The translations under genes were made by a program, and so were the position numbers. A stretch of 23,303 nucleotides of DNA. Source: Pseudomonadota bacterium. Its GTDB lineage: Bacteria > Pseudomonadota > Alphaproteobacteria > Rhizobiales > Xanthobacteraceae. A model generated the notes under the pieces. The model did not search any database, was not told the DNA's origin, and saw only the letters and a list, made by a program, of their open reading frames with translations. Below, one piece after another: positions 1 to 7,234 of the stretch. Within the stretch, counting starts at the first letter, position 1. Each line of letters opens with the position of its first letter. The stretch lies in the NCBI GenBank assembly GCA_021779635.1, contig JAJYAH010000017.1, forward strand, positions 1-23,303, read 5' to 3'.

Positions 1-166
1 CGCGGACCTGAATGGCCTCGCGTCCGGTCATACCAAGATCATGCCGCTGCAGATCGGTTCGCTTGGTTCCTGTCTGAGCTATCGCCGCTTGCGGCGACAG
101 AGGGCCTCCGTTGAGCAGCATCGCTGTCGCTGCGATCCGCGCTGCCTTCAGAAAACTGGTGCTCAT
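1..166 (-). CDS. Secreted cupin-domain protein (N-terminal part, runs off window)
   Basis: The minus strand reads 55 codons from ATG at 166 to the window edge. A clear ribosome binding site (GAGGAGA, about 172-178) lies just upstream. Residues 1-31 look like a Sec signal peptide: a short basic start, a hydrophobic stretch (ARIAATAMLL) and a likely cleavage near AIAQ. The mature start (KRTDLQRHDLGMTGREAIQV) resembles the opening of small single-domain cupins found near epoxide hydrolases in rhizobia. That comparison is from memory. The metal-binding histidines lie outside the window, so cupin identity is inferred from the N-terminus only. The gene lies 207 bp downstream of the regulator on the same strand and has its own candidate operator at 269-295. 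It is probably a periplasmic small-molecule-binding or oxygenase-like cupin with unknown substrate. Confidence 0.65.
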   Translation of the reverse strand, partial: MSTSFLKAARIAATAMLLNGGPLSPQAAIAQTGTKRTDLQRHDLGMTGREAIQVR

Positions 167-268
167 GTCGATCTCCTCGAGTTGGGGCTTGGTGAACCCA
201 ACCGACGCTGAGCCAGGGCCCGACCGGTTGATCTGCCCCGATATTCGCGCCGGCCTGAGGAAATTGCC

Positions 269-295
269 CGTTATGGGTCGTTAGCGGGCGTTAGC
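269..295 (-). promoter_or_regulatory. Triple TAAC direct repeat upstream of the cupin gene
   Basis: On the minus strand this reads GCTAACGCCC, then GCTAACGACC, then CATAACGG: three copies of (C/A)TAACG exactly 10 bp apart, one helical turn. The array ends about 100 bp upstream of the cupin start. An AT-richer stretch and a possible -10 (GAATAT, near 240) follow. Similar TAAC elements lie at 3338-3366 in front of the epoxide hydrolase. OmpR/PhoB-type winged-helix proteins typically bind tandem direct repeats about one turn apart, and the gene between the two sites encodes such a domain. The repeats are visible in the sequence; the assignment to this regulator is inference. Confidence 0.5.
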
Positions 296-373
296 TCCTG
301 CGAGCCGCCCGGGACGATGTGAGACCAAAAGCGGCGAGGGGGGCGCAATCGAAGAACCCGCGCAGGCGGATAG

Positions 374-3201
374 CTAGCGCAGCGTTGCCAATAGGCGTTC
401 GGCGGTCTTCAGATCGGCCGTACCGAAACCCTCGCCGAAACGTGCATAGGTCTCGCCAAGCACCTTCCGAGCCTCTTCGCGGCGACCTTGCCGAAATTGC
501 AGCCGGGCGAGGCTTGTCGACGCGCGGAGCCGCCAGGATAGCGCCGATTGCTGGTCGGCTAGTTCGATCGAGCGACGGAAAGCCTGTTCGGCGCCCTGAT
601 CATCCGCCGTCTTCTCCAGCAACTCGCCCCGGATGCGCTGCAGCTCCGGCTCTGACAATTCACCATGCCGCTTCACCTGGGCGATCGTTTTGTCGATGAT
701 CGGAAGCGCCTGGTCGAGACGACCCATCATCGCAAAACCCTGGGCCAGCGAGCCGTTGAACTCCGTCGCATACAGCTCGTATCGTTCTGCGGACAGAGTT
801 GCCAGTGAGCTGCGCAACAATTCCATACCGGTCTCGATCTCTCCCCGTTGGATCAACACCTCGCCTTTGAGGCCGTAAGCGACGGCCTGGTAAGGCGTCA
901 GGGCATGGCGTTCGGCGTGCGGGATCACACGATCGATACATTCGTCGGCGCTCGCTAAATCGCCGGTCCACCGGAAAACGCAAGCGCCCCATATGAGCGC
1001 GATGCAAATGGTCACCGTTTCAGTCGCTGTCAATCCGTCGACGGTCTCGCGTGCGAATCGAACCGCCCGGTCGGGATAGCCCAGAAGCCACAGGGTCCGA
1101 GCCATTACGATCCGCGGGCGTTCGTAGTGAAAGCCGAAGTGGCGGGCTTTGGCGGAGTTGGACGCGGACGCCTGCGCGAGTGCCATCTCCAGGTGAGCGT
1201 GGGCCTCGGCCTGATTTCCGATCAAATGATGCGAGACTCCGAGCAGCGAATGCACGGCGTAGATCCCGATTGGATCGGCCATTTCCCTCGCGATGGCCTC
1301 GCTTCGTTGGGCGACTGCGAGCATCCGATCGAAATTGCCTGCCCGTCTATGAAAGCTGTGCAGCTGGCTGATGAGGCGAAACTGGTTGACTGGATCGTGA
1401 AATTTCTCCGCGAGCTCCAGACCTCTCATGAGGGCGGCATAGGACTGCTCGTTGTTCCCCATGGTGTACATCGACGAAATTCCGAGGCCCGCCTGCAGAT
1501 GCATCTCCTCGGGCCCCCCGCGAGTGGTGTCGTCGAGTGCGAGCAATGCTCGCTCCGACCACCGGTGACATTCCGTAAGCAGGGACATCACCAAGAAGAC
1601 CGGCGCGGCGGCAGCGGCAAGTCCTATGCCGATGTCGGTATTTCCTTTGGCTCCAAAGCACCATTCCAAAGCGGCCCGGACATTGTTGACGGCGGCAAAG
1701 TGGGGAGCCCGTTCCGCGCCGGTCGTCAAGCCGGACCATTCGGTCCCGGCCTGCTCAAGCCATTTTCGATAATAAGCGGCATGGCGTACGGCCAAATCGG
1801 CGGACTCCGCGTCGTCAATATTGCTTTCGAGGACGTAGGCGCGCGTCGCGTCGAGGAGCCGGTAGCGATCATCGCTCCGAAGGGACTCGTTGCCGCGATC
1901 GACTTGGCGACGAGACTATCTATGGCGGTGATAACGCTCGATCTGTCGAGAGTAGCACTGGTGACGACTTCCAGCGCCGCATCGAGGGTGAAATGGCCAA
2001 CGAATGTAGCGAGTCTGCGAAGCACCACACGCTCCAGTTCTGTCAGGACTCCGAAGCTCCAATCCAGCGTGGCCTGCAGTGTCTTTTGCCGCGGTGGCGC
2101 GGTTCGCGTCCCTAGCCACAGCAGGGTCAGGCGTTGATCGAGCAGCGCAGCGGTTTGTCGCAATCCATAGGATTCGACGCGTCTGGCCGCCAGTTCAATG
2201 GCGAGTGCCACTCCGTCAAGCTTTCGACAGATGCTTGCGACGATCGGGGCTTCCGCATCGCTGACGTCCAAACGCGCACCACTGGCCACCGCGCGCTCCA
2301 CGAACAGCTGCGTGGCCGGGAACGTGCGGACTACGGCCGCCGTAAGCCCTGGCTCGTCCGGCGGGCAGGCCAGCCCATCCAATCGGTAGATATGCTCGCC
2401 CTCGACCCGAAGCGCTTCGCGACTGGTTGCCAGAATGTGGACCTGTGGTGCGGCATCGATGATGTTCGCCGCCAGCAGTGCCACCGCTTCGACGAGATGC
2501 TCGCACGTATCGAGGATCAGGAGAATTCGCTTGTTGCGCAGGTAAGCGATCAGATTGGGTGTCGCATCGTTCGATTGAACCGATAACCCAAGCATGGAGG
2601 CTATGCCTGCCGTCACCAGGTCGGGATCTCCGAGCATTCCGAGGTCGACGAATAGCAAAGCGCCGGAGAAAGCGTCGATCAAGTGATGCCCGACCGCTAT
2701 CGCAACGGTGGTTTTGCCGACGCCGCCGGCACCGACGATGGTGACAAAGCGCGAAGCGTTCAGTTGGGCCGCCAGTCTTAGAACGTCCTCGTCCCGGCCG
2801 ACAACTCGGCTTAGCCGGCTGGGAAGATTGGCGTGCGGAAAGTTGCCGGCAACGACAGGCGTATCATCGTGCGGACTGGCCGGCTGCGAGACCGGCGCGA
2901 CGAAGCAATAGCCCCGCCCGGGAATGGTCGTGATGTAACGCGCGCCATCTTTGCCATCGCCCAGCGCCCTGCGGAGGCTCGCCACGTGAAACCGCAAGCT
3001 GCCTTCTTCCACGATGACGTCGGGCCAAACCCGCGACATCAGATCCTTCTTGCTGATGACTTCATTCGGCCTGGATATCAGGACGATCAGAATATCGAGA
3101 GCACGCGAGCCCAACACCAAGGGGGCGCCCTCTCGTGTGAGGAGCCGTTCGCTAACCACCAAATGGAAAGGACCAAACGACAATCCGTCTGCTGTCGTCA
3201 T
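374..3201 (-). pseudogene. Winged-helix / STAND ATPase / TPR transcriptional regulator, frameshifted
   Basis: This is a large COG3903-type regulator read in two frames. Frame one starts at ATG 3201 (MTTADGLSFG). Residues 8-103 form an OmpR-type winged helix ending TTIPGRGYCFVA. A P-loop ATPase follows: Walker A GAGGVGKTT (157-165), Walker B-like LLILDTCEH (227-235) and ATSREAL (258-264). Frame one runs through FGAMI (residue 445). The expected continuation YRLLDATRAYV is in the next frame from 1867 down to the TGA at 374; it encodes a TPR-like helical C-terminus. The span is 2828 nt, one short of 943 codons, so a single-base loss near 1866-1870 explains the split and a 942-residue ancestor fits exactly. 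Frame one continues out of register to 1726. Causes could be true mutation, sequencing error or, less likely, programmed shifting. The product would be cytoplasmic and probably controls the flanking cupin and epoxide hydrolase genes. Confidence 0.8.
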
Positions 3202-3337
3202 GCCGTCTTCTCTTGAAGCCCATCCCGGGCCGCAGTTTACGTCAAGGGTTCCGGCCGCGCCACAAGGGAACGGCGATCGGATTCCCCGCCGCCCGTCGCC
3301 CTTGAATCTGCTCGGAAAAAGGGCAGGGCTGGCAGCG

Positions 3338-3366
3338 ACTAACAGGGTCTCATAACGCCTAACGGG
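3338..3366 (+). promoter_or_regulatory. TAAC repeat cluster upstream of the epoxide hydrolase gene
   Basis: The plus strand reads CTAACAGGG, then CATAACGC, then CTAACGGGT, with TAAC at 3340, 3353 and 3360. The outer copies are 20 bp apart (two helical turns) and the middle copy is 7 bp from the last. The array ends about 80 bp before the epoxide hydrolase ATG. The elements match those at 269-295 and point the same way relative to the gene they precede. They sit in the 245 bp divergent region between the regulator and the epoxide hydrolase, so they could also serve autoregulation. The core is short, so chance similarity is not excluded. Confidence 0.45.
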
Positions 3367-3446
3367 TGATGCCCGCCTTGTCGGCGTAGGTGTTGGCCAG
3401 CACGCAGGTGCATCCCAAGCCAACCATCAACCCGAGGAGGGAACCC

Positions 3447-4757
3447 ATGGATACGATCAAGACCCGCGAAACTACCGATCAGGATCGCCCTTGGCTGTTG
3501 GGCACAGCCGCGATGGGCATCGCTGCCGCAGGCGCCGCGAGCCTGCTCCCGTCACAATTGGCCGCCGCGCCCGCCGGCGATTCCATCCGTCCCTTCCGCG
3601 TCAATATTCCGGAAGAGGCCCTTGTCGACCTGCGCCGGCGCTTGGCGCAGACCCGGTTACCCGACAAGGAAACCGTGACCGATTATTCCCAGGGCGTCCC
3701 GCTCAAGACCGTCCAGCAGGTTCTGAGCCACTGGCAGAGCGGCTATGACTGGCGCAAAGTTGAGGCGCGGCTCAATGCCGTACCGAACTTCATCACCGAA
3801 ATCGACGGGCTGGATATCCACTTCATCCATGTCCGCTCCAGGCATCAAAATGCACTGCCTCTGATCGTGACGCATGGCTGGCCCGGTTCGGTGATCGAAC
3901 AACTGAAGATCATCGCTCCACTCACCGATCCCACCGCCCATGGCGGGAGCGCATCGGACGCCTTCCATCTGGTGATCCCGTCGATGCCCGGTTACGGGTT
4001 CTCCGGCAAGCCGACCACGACCGGCTGGGGTCCCGAACGCATCGCGCGCGCTTGGACCACGTTGATGCGACGCCTTGGCTACAAGCACTTCGTCGCGCAG
4101 GGTGGCGATTGGGGCGCAGTCATTACCGATATGCTGGGTGTGCAGGCGCCACCTGAATTGCTCGGCATTCACACCAACATGCCCGGCGCGATTCCTGCAG
4201 AAATCGACCAGGCGTCTCTCGCCGGTGCGCCGGCGCCGTCCGGTCTCTCTGCCGAGGAGAGAAGCTCGTACGAACAGCTCGTCTTCTTCTATAAGCATGT
4301 CTATTACGCCTTCTGGATGGGATCACGCCCGCAAACAATGACCGGGTTTGTGGACTCGCCCATCGGCCTCGCGACCTTCCTGCTCGACCACGACGCGCGC
4401 AGTCTGGAACTCATCGCGCGTTCGTTCGACGGGCAGACCGAAGGCCTCACGCCGGACGATGTCCTCGACAATGTCACGCTGTTCTGGCTAACCGGCACAG
4501 GGGTTTCGTCAGCTCGCCTCTATTGGGAGAACAAGCTCCCCTTTTTCAGTCCCAAGGGTGTCAAAGTCCCGACTGCCGTGAGCGTCTTCCCGGATGAACT
4601 CTACCAGACGCCCCGGAACTGGGCGGAGCGGGCCTATCCCAATCTCATCCACTACAACAAGGTGGAAAAGGGCGGTCATTTCGCTGCCTGGGAACAGCCG
4701 AAGCTTTTAACCGAAGAGCTTCGCGCGGGCTTCAGATCACTCCGCAAATCGGCCTGA
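3447..4757 (+). CDS. Epoxide hydrolase (EHN-type alpha/beta hydrolase) with degenerate signal region
   Basis: A 436-residue alpha/beta-hydrolase that should open epoxides to diols. The ATG at 3447 is chosen because GAGGAGG (3434-3440) sits 6 bp before it; upstream codons have no such support. Residues 17-42 form a hydrophobic, alanine-rich leader ending LAAAP. An EHN-type N-terminal domain follows (RPFRVNIPEEAL at 48-59). HGWPGS (143-148) is the oxyanion-hole motif, GGDWG (219-223) carries the likely nucleophile Asp221, and GGHFAAWE (409-416) carries the catalytic His411. The third acid is probably in FPDEL (381-385). Homologues I recall have a twin-arginine motif before LLGTAAMG; here it reads DRPWLLG, so Tat export may be lost. 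The gene is divergent from the regulator and followed by the Ohr-like gene. The natural substrate is unknown. Confidence 0.9.
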   Translation: MDTIKTRETTDQDRPWLLGTAAMGIAAAGAASLLPSQLAAAPAGDSIRPFRVNIPEEALVDLRRRLAQTRLPDKETVTDYSQGVPLKTVQQVLSHWQSGYDWRKVEARLNAVPNFITEIDGLDIHFIHVRSRHQNALPLIVTHGWPGSVIEQLKIIAPLTDPTAHGGSASDAFHLVIPSMPGYGFSGKPTTTGWGPERIARAWTTLMRRLGYKHFVAQGGDWGAVITDMLGVQAPPELLGIHTNMPGAIPAEIDQASLAGAPAPSGLSAEERSSYEQLVFFYKHVYYAFWMGSRPQTMTGFVDSPIGLATFLLDHDARSLELIARSFDGQTEGLTPDDVLDNVTLFWLTGTGVSSARLYWENKLPFFSPKGVKVPTAVSVFPDELYQTPRNWAERAYPNLIHYNKVEKGGHFAAWEQPKLLTEELRAGFRSLRKSA

Positions 4758-4762
4758 GAACT

Positions 4763-4787
4763 TCGGCGCGCGCGTTGCGCGCGCCGA
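4763..4787. repeat. Perfect 11-bp GC hairpin between the epoxide hydrolase and Ohr-like genes
   Basis: TCGGCGCGCGC (4763-4773) pairs perfectly with GCGCGCGCCGA (4777-4787) around a three-base loop. It begins 6 bp after the epoxide hydrolase stop and ends 38 bp before the Ohr-like ATG. No T-run follows, so it is not a canonical intrinsic terminator. It may partly terminate transcription, stabilise the upstream message, or block exonucleases at an operon junction. Confidence 0.6.
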
Positions 4788-4824
4788 CCCCTCGCGCTGG
4801 GACAATGACGTCAAAAGAAGCACC

Positions 4825-5244
4825 ATGAGCCGGATCGCAAAGGTTGTGTACACGGCCAAGACCAAAACCACTGGCGGCCGCGAAAATGGCGCCTCGCGCA
4901 GCTCTGACGGCCTGCTCGACGTCAGGCTTTCGACACCCGGTTCAGCGCGCATCGGAACCAACCCGGAGCAGCTGTTTGCATCCGGCTGGTCGGCCTCTTT
5001 CGAGAATGCGATCGCGCTTGCGGCTCGCAAAAGAAAAATCGCGCTTCCGGCCGATATGAGCATCGATGCCGAAGTGGACCTGAACCTGGGGGACGGTGGC
5101 TACTTTCTCAGCACTCGGCTCAACGTCAGGCTGCCGGGCCTGGAGCGCCATCTCGCAAAAGACCTGATAGACGAAGCAGAGAAGATCTGTCCGTACTCAA
5201 AAGCGACACGCGGCAACATTGAAGTAACGATCAAGCTGGTGTGA
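4825..5244 (+). CDS. Ohr/OsmC-family protein lacking the peroxidatic cysteine
   Basis: 139 residues, the usual Ohr length and architecture. TTGGRENGASRSSDG (15-29) contains Arg19, TNPEQLFA (45-52) contains Glu48, and ICPYSKATRGNI (121-132) contains the resolving Cys122. Active Ohr proteins reduce organic hydroperoxides with a peroxidatic cysteine in a segment like GYAACF or GWSACF. Here it reads GWSASF (54-59), with Ser58 encoded TCT (4996-4998), one base from a Cys codon. The rest of the active site is intact, so the protein probably folds but should lack normal peroxidase chemistry. The ATG at 4825 follows a modest AAAGAAG site. It may be co-transcribed with the epoxide hydrolase 67 bp upstream. 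It could be a recent loss of function or a binding-only derivative. Confidence 0.88.
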   Translation: MSRIAKVVYTAKTKTTGGRENGASRSSDGLLDVRLSTPGSARIGTNPEQLFASGWSASFENAIALAARKRKIALPADMSIDAEVDLNLGDGGYFLSTRLNVRLPGLERHLAKDLIDEAEKICPYSKATRGNIEVTIKLV

Positions 5245-5279
5245 GTCGGATGGTGCTCCGGCAGCTGACGCGAATTGCC

Positions 5280-5305
5280 CGGCCTCAAACCGCCGGTTTG
5301 TGCCG
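5280..5305. terminator. Possible bidirectional hairpin between convergent genes
   Basis: CAAACC (5286-5291) pairs with GGTTTG (5295-5300) across a three-base loop, and outer CGGC (5280-5283) can pair with GCCG (5302-5305) past small bulges. It lies in the 104 bp gap between the convergent Ohr-like and FAD monooxygenase genes, where a shared terminator is expected. There is no clear T-tract on either side, so the call is tentative. Confidence 0.35.
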
Positions 5306-5348
5306 CGAAGAGACGGCCGATCCCGTCGAAGCGGCAGCGTTGAATGGG

Positions 5349-6545
5349 TCAACCCCAAGCATATTCGGGAAGCGCCAATCTGTCGATGATGTCCCTGCCG
5401 AAGGCCAATCTCGCGAGTCCTGGGATCGCTGCAGCACCGATGATGAAGTTGCGTACGAACAGGCCCATGGTGGTCCTTGGCGCAAAGGCGCTGCTAAAAT
5501 TCGTGGCGCCTCTTTGCTTTGTTTCGATATAGGGCCGCAGAAGAGTCTCGTATCGTCGGAAGGCTTCCTCATGGAAACCGCCCCTGCGGGCTAACTCGCC
5601 AGCGAGCACGTAGGCGGCCGTCATGGCCAAGGCTGATCCTTGGCCGGCCATCAACGACGCGCAAAATGCAGCATCGCCGACAAGCGCAATTCGTCCGCGC
5701 GACCACGCCGGCATGTGAATTTGGCTGACACGATCGAAATAGAGATCATCGGAGCGCTTCAACTCGTCGAGGATGCGCGCGCTCTCCCAACCGTTGCCGC
5801 GGAACCGGCTCCGCAGCAGCACCTTTTGCGCCTCAACGCCATGGGCCGATGTGACGTCGCGGACATTGTCTGCGAAGACGAAGAGAAATAGGGTCCGGTC
5901 GTCGCGGAGGGCAAACCGCGCAAGCATGCAGCCGGGCTTATTGTGGATGATATAGACGTCCTCGTCGCGCGGCCGATAGCCTTGGGCCTCGAAGGCAGCC
6001 ACGTTGTAGCCCAACGACACCTCGAAATGATCCTGCGGGCCGAACACGAGATACCTGAGGTTTGAATGCAGCCCGTCGGCGCCGATCACAAGATCGAACC
6101 GCCGGGGCGACCCATGCTGAAAGGTGACATTCACACCGTCCTGCTCCTGTTCAAGGCCGCTGATCTCGTCGCCAAATATCATTTCCGTAACCGGGCTCGC
6201 TCTCTCGAACAACAAGCGCGCGAGGTCGCTGCGCCGGACTGTCACGAAACGCCCGCCTGTCAGCTCGCGAAAAACATTGGTCCCGAACCCGGTCTCACGC
6301 TGACCATTGTCATCGACAATCCGCATCTCTTGAATGTGGTATCCAAGACGATCGAGATCTTCGGACAACCCCATCCGGTCGGCGATATCGTATCCTAGTC
6401 CCCAGAAGTCGATCACATAGCCGCCCGAGCGAAGCGATGATGCATTGTCTATAAGAGTAGGACGTAATCCTGCTTTATCGAGCCAATAGGCAAGCGTCGG
6501 ACCGGCGATACCGGCCCCCGAGATCAGGGCGGTCTGAGTTTTCAT
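5349..6545 (-). CDS. TetX/UbiH-like FAD-dependent monooxygenase
   Basis: 398 residues with the class A flavoprotein hydroxylase signature. An N-terminal Rossmann motif GAGIAG (10-15) is followed by an acidic residue in PTLIDNA. The middle motif DLVIGADGLHSNLR spans 151-164, and the FAD-ribityl motif ALVGDAA spans 287-293 followed by MAGQGSALAM. The closing helical region (NFIIGAAAIPGLARL, then a DIIDRLALPEY-like tail) is typical of the TetX-like branch rather than PHBH. It probably inserts oxygen into an aromatic or polyketide-like substrate using NAD(P)H and O2 in the cytoplasm. The substrate cannot be told from sequence. The ATG at 6545 lacks an obvious Shine-Dalgarno sequence. It converges on the Ohr-like gene and appears intact, unlike other members of the cluster. 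Confidence 0.85.
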   Translation of the reverse strand: MKTQTALISGAGIAGPTLAYWLDKAGLRPTLIDNASSLRSGGYVIDFWGLGYDIADRMGLSEDLDRLGYHIQEMRIVDDNGQRETGFGTNVFRELTGGRFVTVRRSDLARLLFERASPVTEMIFGDEISGLEQEQDGVNVTFQHGSPRRFDLVIGADGLHSNLRYLVFGPQDHFEVSLGYNVAAFEAQGYRPRDEDVYIIHNKPGCMLARFALRDDRTLFLFVFADNVRDVTSAHGVEAQKVLLRSRFRGNGWESARILDELKRSDDLYFDRVSQIHMPAWSRGRIALVGDAAFCASLMAGQGSALAMTAAYVLAGELARRGGFHEEAFRRYETLLRPYIETKQRGATNFSSAFAPRTTMGLFVRNFIIGAAAIPGLARLAFGRDIIDRLALPEYAWG

Positions 6546-6705
6546 AGTGGAAGGTTAGCACCTTGTCATCGAGGCGCAATGTTGATGGCCGCTCCGGGTC
6601 GAAATGCGAAATAGTCGTCCTGAACAGAAGTTTCCGGCCCATACCAGTGCCCGCCCGTTTTGCATTGCACAAACAGCTTAGCTTTTCCGGAGCGCACGTA
6701 AGGCT

Positions 6706-6735
6706 TTGGTTCAATACCTCCTCATTCGATAAGAT
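6706..6735 (+). promoter_or_regulatory. Weak sigma70-like promoter candidate
   Basis: TTGGTT (6706-6711) and TAAGAT (6730-6735) are separated by 18 bp in an AT-richer stretch about 50 bp before the hypothetical gene. Spacing is acceptable and both boxes are partial matches. Nothing else stands out in the 240 bp gap 6546-6785. Confidence 0.25.
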
Positions 6736-6785
6736 TGCAAGATGGACTGCCGGCCCACGCCGCTGGGACTGGCTTCGTGTCAAAA

Positions 6786-7169
6786 ATGGCGGCCTGGATG
6801 TCTATGACAACCGCGGAGATTTTACGGCGAATGGCTTCCGTAGACGGTTGTATTGTGGCTTTGCGAACTCCAACGCCCGCTTATAAGAAACATATCGTGG
6901 TCTGCCGCACGGACGGCGTTGTCATCGATACTCTCTCTTGCGATATTTTAGGTGACTTAATCGAAGCGAATCTTGTCCAGCAAGATCAATGCGAAAATGA
7001 AACCAAGTTAATCTTCAAGTTAACCGATTTTGGTAGAGAGGCAGCCAAAACGCCACTCGAAAAACATCTAAGAGCAAAACTTATTGGCTATCCGTGTCCG
7101 GAAAACCCAGAGGCCAAGCGCATCGCTTGGCTGGAGGCAGAAATAAGAGCAATCACACCTGCGGCGTGA
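6786..7169 (+). CDS. Hypothetical protein, AT-rich, possibly winged-helix-like
   Basis: About 127 residues, not recognised. Candidate starts are ATG 6786, 6798 and 6804 (MTTAEILRRMASVDG). None has a strong ribosome binding site, so the start is uncertain. The centre (VVIDTLSCDILGDLIEANLV, then KLIFKLTDFGREAA) reads like a helix-turn-helix plus a wing ending in 'LTdxGr', common in small winged-helix proteins. The tail has a short helix (EAKRIAWLEAEIRAI). From about 6880 the composition is visibly richer in A and T than the flanking genes, and rare TTA leucine codons appear (gac-tta-atc, aag-tta-atc, att-tta-ggt). That fits horizontal origin or weak codon selection. It ends 65 bp before the glycosyltransferase start on the same strand. 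Confidence 0.55.
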   Translation: MAAWMSMTTAEILRRMASVDGCIVALRTPTPAYKKHIVVCRTDGVVIDTLSCDILGDLIEANLVQQDQCENETKLIFKLTDFGREAAKTPLEKHLRAKLIGYPCPENPEAKRIAWLEAEIRAITPAA

Positions 7170-7234
7170 TGTTGCGGATGCATTTGCCGGCACGCTTTAC
7201 CCGCCCCGGAATTCAAACCCCAACAAGGACGAAT

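Noticed and set aside
1866..1870. Programmed ribosomal frameshift in the regulator
   Set aside because: No slippery heptamer or downstream pseudoknot pattern is evident, and the family is normally a single continuous frame.
1127..2137. Plus-strand open frame opposite the regulator
   Set aside because: It has no domain pattern and the antisense regulator is strongly supported across this span.
3202..3423. N-terminal extension of the regulator to 3423
   Set aside because: It would cover the divergent promoter region and the TAAC repeats. The winged-helix domain begins right after ATG 3201.
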